Source: a virus. From it: a stretch of 21,744 nucleotides of DNA. Numbering within the stretch: position 1 is the stretch's first letter; every line of letters begins with the position of its first letter. This document shows, one piece after another, positions 13,214-20,584 of this stretch. The notes under the pieces are model-generated. The model was given only the letters and a program-made list of their open reading frames with translations. It was not told where the DNA came from and searched no databases. The DNA lies in IMG/VR virus record IMGVR_UViG_3300009128_001027, positions 1-21,744 of that record. The stretch is one strand, 5' to 3'. The translations under genes were made by a program, and so were the position numbers.

Positions 13214-13423
13214 ATGAGCGGATTTCTGGACGAGTGGGGCTTTCCCCTCATGGTGTTCGTGGCGGTCGAGCTGCTCTTTGGCGCCCTGGTGGCAGGGGCT
13301 GGATACGAGCTGCACATGAAGGACAAGCGCGATCAGCGCTGTGCGGAGCAGTGCGGGGGCTCGTACCTGATGCTGGAGGACGGGTGCATGTGCACCAACG
13401 GTGTGGAGGCGCCCCGTGACTGA
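13214..13423 (+). CDS. Small single-pass membrane protein with Cys cluster
   Basis: The product has 69 residues. Residues ~10-30 (FPLMVFVAVELLFGALVAGAG) form one hydrophobic membrane segment that includes a Glu. The segment after it is basic (HMKDKRDQR), which by the positive-inside rule would put the C-terminus in the cytoplasm. Four Cys follow as C43-x3-C47 and C58-x-C60, a possible zinc or iron site, unusual for so small a membrane protein. GGAAGGAG gives a good start at ATG 13214. The gene overlaps the next by 8 bases. A holin- or spanin-type role cannot be inferred without lysis neighbours. Confidence 0.68.
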   Translation: MSGFLDEWGFPLMVFVAVELLFGALVAGAGYELHMKDKRDQRCAEQCGGSYLMLEDGCMCTNGVEAPRD

Positions 13424-14066
13424 GCACGACACCCTGAGCGAGGCGATCACCGAGGAGGTGCAGAGCCTGCGCGAGACCGTCCGCGAGCTGCGGGGCAAGC
13501 TGGACCAGCTCAACCGCAAGCGCGAGGAGCAGCGCAAGCAGGCCATCAAGATGTTGGACATGCGCGACCGCATGGCACGCACCGAGGAGCTGGAGAACGA
13601 GGTGGACGAGCTGCGTGAGCGGCTGGACCGCGCCGCCGAGAGCAACGAGAACAGGCGCCAGCAGTGCAGGGAGCTGCAGCGTGAGCGCAATACCCTGCAG
13701 GCCAAGCTGGACGCGTACACCACCGACGAGGACACCGCTGAGCAACACCAGCAGCAGCTGGAGCGCGAGCTGGACTACCTGCGCACCCACAGGTGCGCGA
13801 ACGACTGCGCGCGCAACCGCGAGATCGTCAGCAAGCTCCGCACCATGAACGCCAGCAAGGCCACGATCAAGAGCATCAGCAGGGACATCGCACGCGCGGA
13901 CAGGGACGCGCAGAACATGACCTGCGCTGGGGACGATGGTGGCGCCAAGGTGTTCAACCGCAGGGCACTCCGCCTGCGCAACGCTCGCAAGCGACACAGC
14001 CACACCGTGGACCAGTGCGGGGCGGACATCAGAGCCCTACTGAACGCCGAGGTGGACCATGACTGA
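13416..14066 (+). CDS. Long coiled-coil protein
   Basis: The 216-residue product is almost entirely helical, with Arg/Glu/Leu heptads from about residue 5 to 125 (for example TVRELRGKLDQLNRKREEQ, VDELRERLDRAAES). A basic C-terminal third includes three Cys (CANDC and CAGDD regions) and ends with another helix. GTG 13416 is preferred to the upstream in-frame GTG 13401 because GGAGG lies at the right distance. No enzyme motif is visible. It overlaps the membrane protein gene upstream and the short ORF downstream, so it may be made together with them. Confidence 0.7.
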   Translation: MTEHDTLSEAITEEVQSLRETVRELRGKLDQLNRKREEQRKQAIKMLDMRDRMARTEELENEVDELRERLDRAAESNENRRQQCRELQRERNTLQAKLDAYTTDEDTAEQHQQQLERELDYLRTHRCANDCARNREIVSKLRTMNASKATIKSISRDIARADRDAQNMTCAGDDGGAKVFNRRALRLRNARKRHSHTVDQCGADIRALLNAEVDHD

Positions 14067-14139
14067 CGAGACCAGCTGGCACATGGGGATCGCGCTCGGC
14101 GGGGTCAACTACCTCACCACCTTCGAGATCATCACGTGA
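14059..14139 (+). CDS. Short ORF, 26 aa
   Basis: ATG 14059 overlaps the upstream coiled-coil gene stop by 8 bases and follows GAGGTGG, a usable ribosome-binding site. The peptide MTDETSWHMGIALGGVNYLT then TFEIIT has third-position GC bias like its neighbours. It ends just before the C-rich tract. No function can be suggested; a leader peptide connected with the tract is one possibility. Confidence 0.4.
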   Translation: MTDETSWHMGIALGGVNYLTTFEIIT

Positions 14140-14359
14140 CCACACCATCCCGACCCGCCCAAAACACCCCCCTGCGCACGCACGCATCACGCGCACCACC
14201 CACCCACGCGCATCACCACACTCACAACACTCACAACACCCACCACACCTCACCACCCTTGCCCCACGCACCCCCCTATGACACCCTCTCCCCAGGGAGC
14301 TGGCTACCACACCAGCACAACAAGAACACCACACCTCACCACCCCGTGGAGGCCCCCCC
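14140..14359 (+). terminator. C/A-rich, G-poor tract: Rho-site-like region before the late genes
   Basis: This 220-base gap is strongly biased to C and A on the + strand. Bases 14211-14260 contain no G at all, with many CA, CC and CT steps. A 9-base unit CTCACAACA is repeated directly at 14221-14238. Rho binds such C-rich, G-poor, unstructured RNA, so transcripts from the early genes could end here before the terminase genes. A packaging site is an alternative, since pac sites often lie near terS. I see no convincing late promoter in it (TTGCCC at 14259 and TATGAC at 14277 are only 12 bases apart). Confidence 0.5.
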
Positions 14360-14950
14360 ATGGCTCAAAGGGATCGGAAATTCACCACAGATCGAAGAGA
14401 GACGATCTTACGGGCTGTAGAACTAGGGATGACCTACAAGCACGCTGCCCACTACGCTGGTGTCACGCCCTCAACCCTCTACAGGTGGATCAAACTAGGC
14501 AAGGAACGGCTCCGTGGAGCACACCACGACTTCGTACGCTCCCTGCTACAAGCTGAGGCAAAGGGCGTCGCTGCCAACCTCGCCATGATCAAACGCGCTG
14601 CCCAGGGCATCCCCGCCCAGCCAGACCGCGAGGAACCATGTGACAGCTGTAGCAGTACGGGGCAGAACGCTCTGGGCAAGACGTGCCGCGCGTGTGGGGG
14701 TGCGGGCACGCAGAAGGTTCGAGGGCTGAAGGGTGTGCCCCCTGACGCCAAGGCGGCGCAGTGGATGCTGGAGCGTCGGCACCGCGAGGCGTACGGCAAG
14801 AGTGTGACAGAGCTACAGATCACGGACGGGAACACGATGCACCGCAGCCCCGAGGAGATCGAGGCGTTGCGTGCAGAGCTGCTGGAGCGGCTGGAGCGCG
14901 AGGCTCCCCAGCTGCTGAGCGCACCACAGGAGGACAGTGATGACGAGTGA
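14360..14950 (+). CDS. terS: Terminase small subunit with DnaJ-like zinc motif
   Basis: The product has 196 residues. The N-terminal helix-turn-helix (MTYKHAAHYAGVTPSTLYRW, about 24-43) is typical of phage small terminases that recognise the packaging site, and PPDAKAAQWMLERRHREAYG (127-146) is the conserved oligomerisation-region motif. Between them are four Cys: CDSCSSTG (94-101) and CRACGGAG (109-116). The second is an exact CxxCxGxG and the first nearly so, giving a DnaJ-type zinc finger inside the protein, which is unusual. The acidic C-terminus may contact TerL. ATG 14360 follows GTGGAGG. Position directly upstream of TerL confirms the call. Confidence 0.85.
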   Translation: MAQRDRKFTTDRRETILRAVELGMTYKHAAHYAGVTPSTLYRWIKLGKERLRGAHHDFVRSLLQAEAKGVAANLAMIKRAAQGIPAQPDREEPCDSCSSTGQNALGKTCRACGGAGTQKVRGLKGVPPDAKAAQWMLERRHREAYGKSVTELQITDGNTMHRSPEEIEALRAELLERLEREAPQLLSAPQEDSDDE

Positions 14951-15014
14951 CAGGGACAGGGCTGAGCAGCTGGAGCAGGTGGCGGACATGCTGGGGGAGC
15001 TGGGGGTGCTGTGA
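14940..15014 (+). CDS. Tiny ORF between terS and terL, 24 aa
   Basis: ATG 14940 lies 7 bases after AGGAGG, a very strong ribosome-binding site, and overlaps the terS stop. The TGA overlaps the GTG start of terL (GTGA). The peptide (MTSDRDRAEQLEQVADMLGE, then LGVL) is helical and acidic, with the local codon bias. It may be a real micro-gene or a coupling device that brings ribosomes to the weak terL start. Confidence 0.4.
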   Translation: MTSDRDRAEQLEQVADMLGELGVL

Positions 15015-16510
15015 CTCACCGGCAGCTGGTGCGGGGCGGGGTGGACGTTGCCAAGCTGAGCAAGGGCACCCGCGCCATGCTGGACGCTCTGGCTGAGCTG
15101 GAGGCGCTGAACCCCCTGGCGCGGTACTGGCTGGACCCAGCTGGTGCGGGTGGCATGTCCCCAGGGCAGCACCGGTTCCACGTGGACCCCGCACGCCAGC
15201 GGTTCCTGCGGTGCGCGAACAAGGTGGGCAAGACGTACGCGCTCAGCGCTGAGGTGTGGGCGTTCCTGCTGGGTCAGCACCCGTTCAGGCGCGAGCCCCA
15301 GCCCCCGCTCACGGTGCTGTACGTGGTGAGCGACCTGGACAGCAGCTACGCGGACGACGTGTGCAAGCGGCTCAGGGAGCTGGAGCCGCACGGGGTGCTG
15401 CACCCCAGCTGCTCGTACGACGCTGTGCGGGGGTACTACGTCAGGGGGCGGCGGGGCATCCTGCTGGGCAACGGGTCGCAGGTGATCTTTCGGTCGGGTC
15501 AGCAGGACGGTGGAGCGCTCGCGGGGATCAGCGCTGACGTGGTGGTGATCAACGAGCCGCCCAAGCGAGCCCGCTGGGGCGAGATCATGCGCGCGGCGGC
15601 TGAGAGCAATGCCCCCGTGATCATGGGCTTCACCCCGATCGATCAGCGTGGCAGCTCGGTGCTGGACTCCCTGGGGTGGCTGCGCGGTCTGGTGGAGGCG
15701 AGCGACAGCCAGTGGAGTCAGACGGTGATCCGGCTCACGCTCGAGGAGGTGCCCCACCGCAGCGCTGAGGACATCGCTGCCCAGGTGGCGGACGTGCCCC
15801 CGTGGGAGCGCCCCCAGCGCGTGGACGGGGCGTGGGAGGGCGTCAGCATCGATCGGCTGTTTGAGGGATTCGTGGACCAGCACGTGCGGGAGGGGGGTTG
15901 CGTGGTGGGCGCTGGCGATCTGCCTGAGCACGAGGTGCACGTGGGGATCGCTCTGGACCACGGTGAGAGCCCAGGCAACGAGGTGTGTCTGCTGTATCTG
16001 TACTGGCGCGACGAGGGGGACAGACGGCAGCGGGTGATGGTGCTGGACGAGTACGTGAGCAAGGGGCGTACCACGGTGGCGATGGATGCCCAGGCAGTGG
16101 CGGACATGCTACAGCGGTACGGGCTGGGCGTGCTACACGTGGATCGTGCGCATGGCGACGTGAACACCATGGGGAAGTCACAGCTGAGCACGGTGAACGA
16201 GGCGCTAGCTGAGGCGTTCGCTGACCTGGAGCGGGTGCCCAGGGAGCAGGCGCCGATCACGATCCTGCGGCCACGCAAGGGCCCAGGGAGTGTGATGTAC
16301 GGGTGCCGCGTGCTGAACCACGCGTTTCTGCAGGGGCGGCTGGTGGTGCACGAGCGGTGCGGGGTGCTGATACACGCTCTGCGCAACTGGCAGGGCGGGA
16401 AGTCGGGTGTAGACGGTGACCTATCGCATACGATCGATGCTCTGCGGTACGGGTGCGTGGAGCTGCTGGACATCGTGGACCGGAGCACACCCGAGATCAT
16501 GGTGAGCTGA
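15011..16510 (+). CDS. terL: Terminase large subunit
   Basis: The product has 499 residues, in the normal size range. The N-terminal ATPase has Walker A ANKVGKT (69-75), Walker B VVVINE (177-182) and coupling motif GFTPI (206-210). The C-terminal RNase H-like nuclease shows D316 (VGIALDHGES), D378 (VLHVDRAHGD) and D476 (LSHTIDALRY). This motor translocates DNA into the prohead and cuts it. The usual Walker B Asp is Asn here (N181), while the catalytic Glu is kept; this is worth checking. The GTG start at 15011 overlaps the tiny ORF; a weak GGGGGAG lies before it. TerS upstream and portal downstream agree with the call. Confidence 0.92.
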   Translation: MTHRQLVRGGVDVAKLSKGTRAMLDALAELEALNPLARYWLDPAGAGGMSPGQHRFHVDPARQRFLRCANKVGKTYALSAEVWAFLLGQHPFRREPQPPLTVLYVVSDLDSSYADDVCKRLRELEPHGVLHPSCSYDAVRGYYVRGRRGILLGNGSQVIFRSGQQDGGALAGISADVVVINEPPKRARWGEIMRAAAESNAPVIMGFTPIDQRGSSVLDSLGWLRGLVEASDSQWSQTVIRLTLEEVPHRSAEDIAAQVADVPPWERPQRVDGAWEGVSIDRLFEGFVDQHVREGGCVVGAGDLPEHEVHVGIALDHGESPGNEVCLLYLYWRDEGDRRQRVMVLDEYVSKGRTTVAMDAQAVADMLQRYGLGVLHVDRAHGDVNTMGKSQLSTVNEALAEAFADLERVPREQAPITILRPRKGPGSVMYGCRVLNHAFLQGRLVVHERCGVLIHALRNWQGGKSGVDGDLSHTIDALRYGCVELLDIVDRSTPEIMVS

Positions 16511-16521
16511 GGAGGCGAAGG

Positions 16522-17268
16522 ATGACGACAGGCAGCGCGATTGCGTGGACGGATCACACGTGGAACCCCTGGCAGGGCTGCACCCGCACGGGGTTCGAGG
16601 GGTGCAGGCACTGCTACATGTACCGTGAGAAACGGCGGTGGGGGCAGGAGCCTAGCGAGGTGGTGCGTAGCAGCTCCAGCACGTTCAGAAAGCCCCTGAG
16701 CCCGCGGTGGGAGGCTGGCAGCATGGTGTTCACCAGCAGCTGGACGGACTTCTGCCACCGTGCTGCGGACCCCTGGCGCGAGGAGGCGCGGGGGATCATG
16801 GAGCAGCGCACGGATCTGGTGTTCCAGGTGCTGACCAAGCGGGGCGGTAGGCTGGACCTGTGCCTGCCCCCCGAGTGGCTGGAGCGAAACCCCCATGTGT
16901 GGGTGGGGCACAGCGCGAGCACGCAGGAGGAGCTGGATCTGGCCGTGCGGTACCTGGAGAGCAGCAGGGCGCGGTGCGTGTTCCTGAGCCTGGAGCCCCT
17001 GCTGGAGCGGGTGGACGTGGGGATCGCTCTGGAGCGCCTGCAGCGAGGCGGGCGTGAGCTGTGGGTGATCGTGGGCAGTGAGTCAGGGCTGCACCGAAGG
17101 CACACCGCTGACGCGTGGGTGCAGGACGTGGTGGGGCGCTGTGCTGGGCGCTGCTCTGTGTTCGTGAAGCAGCTGGACAGGGAGGGTCGCCCTGTGCTGG
17201 AGGACGACCCGAGCTGGCCGAGCTGGGCGGTACAGCAGCTGCCCGTGGAGTGGCTTGCGTGGAGGTGA
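16522..17268 (+). CDS. Gp37/Gp68 (DUF5131) family protein
   Basis: The product has 248 residues. The start, SAIAWTDHTWNPWQGC followed by GFEGCRHCY (C20, C28, C31), is the signature of the phage Gp37/Gp68 family; FTSSWTDFCH, FQVLTKR and LSLEPLLERVD are further family-type segments. The Cys triad and barrel-like pattern resemble radical-SAM enzymes, but biochemical function is not established to my knowledge. ATG 16522 follows GGAGGCGAAGG. The gene lies between terL and portal, an unusual place, and starts a cluster of small genes that separates them. It may modify nucleic acid or act as an accessory (moron) gene. Confidence 0.8.
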   Translation: MTTGSAIAWTDHTWNPWQGCTRTGFEGCRHCYMYREKRRWGQEPSEVVRSSSSTFRKPLSPRWEAGSMVFTSSWTDFCHRAADPWREEARGIMEQRTDLVFQVLTKRGGRLDLCLPPEWLERNPHVWVGHSASTQEELDLAVRYLESSRARCVFLSLEPLLERVDVGIALERLQRGGRELWVIVGSESGLHRRHTADAWVQDVVGRCAGRCSVFVKQLDREGRPVLEDDPSWPSWAVQQLPVEWLAWR

Positions 17269-17271
17269 GAC

Positions 17272-17520
17272 ATGGGCGAGGAGCTGAAGGTGTGTCTGGA
17301 CTGTACGCGGTGGTGGGGTGGCCCGCTGCCCCTGTTCGGTCATGGTGGCCGCAGGCAAGCGCTGTGCAGCGCGTACGTGCTGAGCCCAGGGGCGCACGCG
17401 AGGCCGCTGCTGGGCGGTGTGAAGGCGCTGAGCCTGTGCAGGTGCCCCAGCGAGTACGAGCGGCACGGGGCGCACCAGCGGGTACTTCTGGGCGCACTGC
17501 AGGAGGTGAGACATGGGTGA
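17272..17520 (+). CDS. Small Cys-containing protein
   Basis: The product has 82 residues with C8-x2-C11, C32 and C56-x-C58, a possible zinc site. The rest is Gly/Arg/Leu-rich and I do not recognise it. GGAGGTGAGACATGGG supplies the start; the same 16 bases occur at the next gene (17502-17517). It overlaps the next gene by 8 bases. Confidence 0.58.
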   Translation: MGEELKVCLDCTRWWGGPLPLFGHGGRRQALCSAYVLSPGAHARPLLGGVKALSLCRCPSEYERHGAHQRVLLGALQEVRHG

Positions 17521-17779
17521 CGGCGGGTGGATGTTCGACGCGCTACTGAGCGAGCCAGAGCGGCTGTACGTGCTGTGGCGCAGCGGGCTGGCTGGTGGTG
17601 CTGAGGTGGACCCAGCTGGTGAGGAGCCCAGGGTGCAGGACGCTCTGGAGCAGCTGGAGGTGGGCGACGTGCTGATGGTGTACGAGTACGGCCGAGGGCG
17701 GCTGGTGCGGATCAAGCGCGGGCAGGCGGTGCCTGACAACGTAGTGGCTGGGCTGCGCAAGATCTGGCGCAGGAGGTGA
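17513..17779 (+). CDS. Small hypothetical protein, 88 aa
   Basis: The N-terminal half is helical (MFDALLSEPERLYVLWRSGLAG). The second half is beta-like and basic (VGDVLMVYEYGRGRLVRIKRGQ) and ends with a helix and KIWRRR. No family is recognised. AGGAGGTGAG precedes the ATG at 17513. Spacing of 2 bases to the next start shows it belongs to the late operon. Confidence 0.62.
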   Translation: MGDGGWMFDALLSEPERLYVLWRSGLAGGAEVDPAGEEPRVQDALEQLEVGDVLMVYEYGRGRLVRIKRGQAVPDNVVAGLRKIWRRR

Positions 17780-17781
17780 GC

Positions 17782-18033
17782 ATGGGTGCCCCGTTCGAGA
17801 CCCCATCGATCGGGCTGGCCGCGTTCCTGGCGTGCAGGGGGCACAAGTACCGCGTGCGGTGGGAGGTGCCAGAGGCCAAGCAGGGGCGCGTGCTGTTCCT
17901 GTTCCAGGACACCAGCCCCGCTGATACCCTCGCGTATAGGCGCGGGGCTCTGGTGCCCGCTGAGGACTATTACAGGGAGCTGAAGCAAGCGCGCGAGGCG
18001 GTCTGGTGGCTGCAGCGCGATAGGAGGAGCTGA
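17782..18033 (+). CDS. DUF5659-like small protein
   Basis: The product has 83 residues. The sequence FETPSIGLAAFLACRGHKY, then VLFLFQDTSPADTL and a final helix YYRELKQAREAVWWLQ match the pattern I associate with DUF5659: a short domain in which LAAFL..GH leads to a F.F.DT strand. The function is unknown. ATG 17782 after AGGAGGTGAG is preferred to GTG 17776. It ends 2 bases before the portal gene. Confidence 0.62.
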   Translation: MGAPFETPSIGLAAFLACRGHKYRVRWEVPEAKQGRVLFLFQDTSPADTLAYRRGALVPAEDYYRELKQAREAVWWLQRDRRS

Positions 18034-18035
18034 GC

Positions 18036-19553
18036 ATGTACACCCCGATCGTGAGCAGCAGGGACAGCCTGAGCGATCACCCCCCGCTCCCTGGCGGTGC
18101 ACCCGAGCAGGAGCAGCGGAAGCACACGCGCCTGCGGCGGCGCATCATGGAGGGCATGTGGCGGGGTGACCTGATAGACCACCTCAGCCAGCACTTCGAT
18201 CAGGTGCGGCGTCACCTTGTGGGCAAGCCGGACATCAGCACGAACCTGCTGCGGAGCGTGGTGCAGCAGCTCAGCGCGCTGTACGACCAGGAGCCCCAGG
18301 TACGGCACGAGGTGGGGGAGGACGCGATCGCGGTGTTCCTGGACGCGGTGCGTGGCGCTGGGCTGTGGCAGCTGTCCATGGTGAACCAGCAGAACGTGTT
18401 GAGCCTGCGCGACGCGCTGATCCGGCCGAGCTGGAGCCCCGAGGCTGGGCTGATGTTCCGGCTCGTGACCCCCGACATGGTGTACATGGAGGCGCCCCCC
18501 GACGATCCGGATCTGCCGTGGTACGTGGTGGAGGCTCGGCAGCGCATGTACCGGGGCAAGCTGCGGTGGACGTGGGATGTGGCTGACGTGCGCGACCCGT
18601 CGAACCCCACGTTCCAGGTGCTGCTGCACGCTGGGGAGCGCTCGGGCAAGCCGATCCTGGTGGACCTGACTGAGGAGCTGCTGGGTGGGAGCATGAGCGT
18701 GGCATCGTACCCGTTCAGGTTCGCTGACGGTGGCGAGCCGTACGTGCCCTACTCGCTGTACCACGCCAAGCGCACGGGCAAGCTGGTGGACCCGTACGAC
18801 GGGCGCGAGCTGGTGGATGGCACGCTCACGGTGGCGGTGCTGTGGACGTACTGGATTCACTGCGTGAGGGACAGCGCGTGGGCTCAGAAGTGGACCCTGG
18901 ACGCGTTCCTGCGCGGTGGGTCGGGCCAGGAGGCTGACACGTACGCCCAGCACAGGGCGGTGAGCACGGACCCAACCATGGTGATGCAGTTCCGTAGCGA
19001 CGGGCAGAACGCGGCCAGTATGGGGCAGTGGAACCCCCCGGTTGATCCTGCGACGCTGGGCAAGGCTGTGAGCGACTACGAGGGGCGCCTGGGGGTGCAC
19101 TTCGACATTGGCCCGCAGGACTTCGAGCGGAGCGGGGACGCTGAGAGCGGGTACGCGATCGCTCTGAAGCGGGCCAGCGTGCGGGAGGCTCAACGCCGGT
19201 TTGCGCCTCAGTTCATGCGTGGTGACCAGCGGCTGCTGAGTATCACCGCAGCGATGCTGAACGGCGTGAAGGCATTGCCCGCTGCGGTGCCAGAGAGCGG
19301 GTACACGATCGAGTACCCAGGGCTGCCGAAGACGGCGGATGAGGTGGAGAGCGAGCTGGCCGAGGTGGAGCGTCAGGTGGCGCTCGGGCTGGCGAGCAAG
19401 GTGGACGCGTACATGATGCTGCACAGCGGGGTGGACCGCGTGGGCGCCCTGGAGGCGCTGCAGCAGATCGAGATGGAAACGAGGATGCTGGCAGCTGGTG
19501 CTGGGCCCGCGGTGGGTGCTGGTGCTGGAGCTGGTGCACAGCCCGCGGTGTGA
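18036..19553 (+). CDS. Portal protein
   Basis: The product has 505 residues, in the normal portal range. Portal-like segments are the stem/wing region around ISTNLLRSVVQQLSALYDQEPQV (about 67-90), DMVYMEAPPDDP, then WNPPVDPATLGKAVSDYEGRLG and the tail with SGYAIALKRASVREAQRRFA (about 369-388), a helix-rich area before the clip-distal tail. The last 20 residues are Gly/Ala-rich low complexity. The portal is the 12-subunit ring through which the genome enters and leaves the head, and the docking site for TerL. It starts with ATG after AGGAGGAG. The order terL, small genes, portal, scaffold supports the call. Confidence 0.85.
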   Translation: MYTPIVSSRDSLSDHPPLPGGAPEQEQRKHTRLRRRIMEGMWRGDLIDHLSQHFDQVRRHLVGKPDISTNLLRSVVQQLSALYDQEPQVRHEVGEDAIAVFLDAVRGAGLWQLSMVNQQNVLSLRDALIRPSWSPEAGLMFRLVTPDMVYMEAPPDDPDLPWYVVEARQRMYRGKLRWTWDVADVRDPSNPTFQVLLHAGERSGKPILVDLTEELLGGSMSVASYPFRFADGGEPYVPYSLYHAKRTGKLVDPYDGRELVDGTLTVAVLWTYWIHCVRDSAWAQKWTLDAFLRGGSGQEADTYAQHRAVSTDPTMVMQFRSDGQNAASMGQWNPPVDPATLGKAVSDYEGRLGVHFDIGPQDFERSGDAESGYAIALKRASVREAQRRFAPQFMRGDQRLLSITAAMLNGVKALPAAVPESGYTIEYPGLPKTADEVESELAEVERQVALGLASKVDAYMMLHSGVDRVGALEALQQIEMETRMLAAGAGPAVGAGAGAGAQPAV

Positions 19554-19559
19554 CCGCGG
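19543..19559 (+). promoter_or_regulatory. GC hairpin at the portal stop codon
   Basis: CCGCGG (19543-19548) and CCGCGG (19554-19559) pair around TGTGA, which contains the portal TGA. It could affect the amount of scaffold relative to portal. It is short and has no T-run. Confidence 0.3.
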
Positions 19560-19576
19560 TACAGGGAGTGTGAGAG

Positions 19577-20278
19577 ATGGGTGACGAGACCACGGACATG
19601 GTGCCGCGTTCGCGGCTGAACGAAGTGATCGCGCAGCGGAACGAGGCGCGGGCGAAGATCACCGCGCTGGAGGACGACCTGAACAAGGTGGGTGCCAGCG
19701 CGGTGGGGTACAAGCAGCGGGTGCAGGAGATGGGCCAGCAGCTGGAGCAGGCTCAGCAGCGGCTGGGGAGCATCGAGGATCTGGAGGGTCTGCAGGCTCG
19801 GGCCAAGTCGGCTGAGGGGCTGGAGGCCAAGGTGAAGGAGCTGGAGGGGGAGCTGGCCCAGCAGCAGGATCTCCGGCGGACGGACGCCACGATGCGCAAC
19901 GTGGACGACGAGGACGCGCGTGACCTCGTGCGGCGCAAGTTCGAGGCCCAGCGCGAGGACGGCGTGGGGGACTTCGACAAGTTCTGGGGCAAGCTGCAGA
20001 AGGACGCTCCGAAGTGGCTGCAGCCGTTCCTGGGGGACGGTGCTGAGGCGCCCCAGAGCGCGCCTGACGGCGCCGAGGGCGCTGGGGCTGGTGAGGGTAC
20101 CCCCGCGGCTGACGGTGGCCAGGAGGGCGCGGCTGGCACGCCCCCCACGCTGCCAGGGAACCAGGGCGCTGTGCAGACCCCCCCGGTGGCTGACGATCTG
20201 GACCCTGTGGCCATCGCGAACATGCCCCGTTCTCAGTTCCAGGAGAGCGGCATCCTGGACCAGTACAACAAGCGCTGA
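19577..20278 (+). CDS. Capsid scaffold-like protein
   Basis: The product has 233 residues. The first 110 are a Gln/Glu/Ala/Lys-rich coiled coil (RLNEVIAQRNEARAKITALE and more). A helical middle with FDKFWGKLQKDAPKWLQPFL, then a Gly/Ala/Pro-rich disordered region, and the final PRSQFQESGILDQYNKR (a basic helix) follow. Scaffold proteins have just this architecture: a long coiled coil, flexible linker and small basic capsid-binding C-terminus. It is downstream of the portal, where scaffold genes belong. The major capsid gene that normally follows is not seen. No protease motif is visible. Confidence 0.78.
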   Translation: MGDETTDMVPRSRLNEVIAQRNEARAKITALEDDLNKVGASAVGYKQRVQEMGQQLEQAQQRLGSIEDLEGLQARAKSAEGLEAKVKELEGELAQQQDLRRTDATMRNVDDEDARDLVRRKFEAQREDGVGDFDKFWGKLQKDAPKWLQPFLGDGAEAPQSAPDGAEGAGAGEGTPAADGGQEGAAGTPPTLPGNQGAVQTPPVADDLDPVAIANMPRSQFQESGILDQYNKR

Positions 20279-20287
20279 GGTGCGGGC

Positions 20288-20569
20288 GTGTCGTACAAGC
20301 GACTGGTGGGCGCCCCTCGCGGCTCTGGGCATGGGGCTGCTGGGGTGTCCACCACCCCCCGCAGGTGCATGTGCCAGCGGAGCGACAACAGCGGGCTGAG
20401 CAGCACCGTGATCAAGGCGGTGCGTGACGAGAGATCCGCCGCGTGGCGGTGCCCCAGCTGCGGCCAGATCGTGGCCACTGACGAGGAGGCGGTGCGGGGT
20501 GACCCTGTGCCGCTGCTGGAGCGTGAGCTGGCCTGGAAATACACCACCACCACCAACGGCACCGGCTGA
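20288..20569 (+). CDS. Small zinc-ribbon protein
   Basis: The product has 93 residues. C27-x-C29 and C55-x2-C58 (in AAWRCPSCGQIVATDEEAV) give a probable zinc ribbon. The N-terminus SYKRLVGAP is nearly repeated at 20938 (TYKRLVGAA), an apparent partial duplication. GTG 20288 is the first start after the scaffold stop. No function is known; it occupies the place where the major capsid gene is expected. Confidence 0.6.
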   Translation: MSYKRLVGAPRGSGHGAAGVSTTPRRCMCQRSDNSGLSSTVIKAVRDERSAAWRCPSCGQIVATDEEAVRGDPVPLLERELAWKYTTTTNGTG

Positions 20570-20584
20570 GCGAAGGAGGACATC

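Noticed and set aside
14136-14556. Frames of about 92-94 codons across the C-rich tract into terS
   Set aside because: Pro/Thr/His-rich products that merely translate the CA-rich tract; terS in another frame has an HTH and a ribosome-binding site.
19499-19552. Tandem repeat at the portal C-terminus
   Set aside because: It encodes an Ala/Gly-rich low-complexity tail in frame; this is ordinary coding low complexity rather than a separate element.
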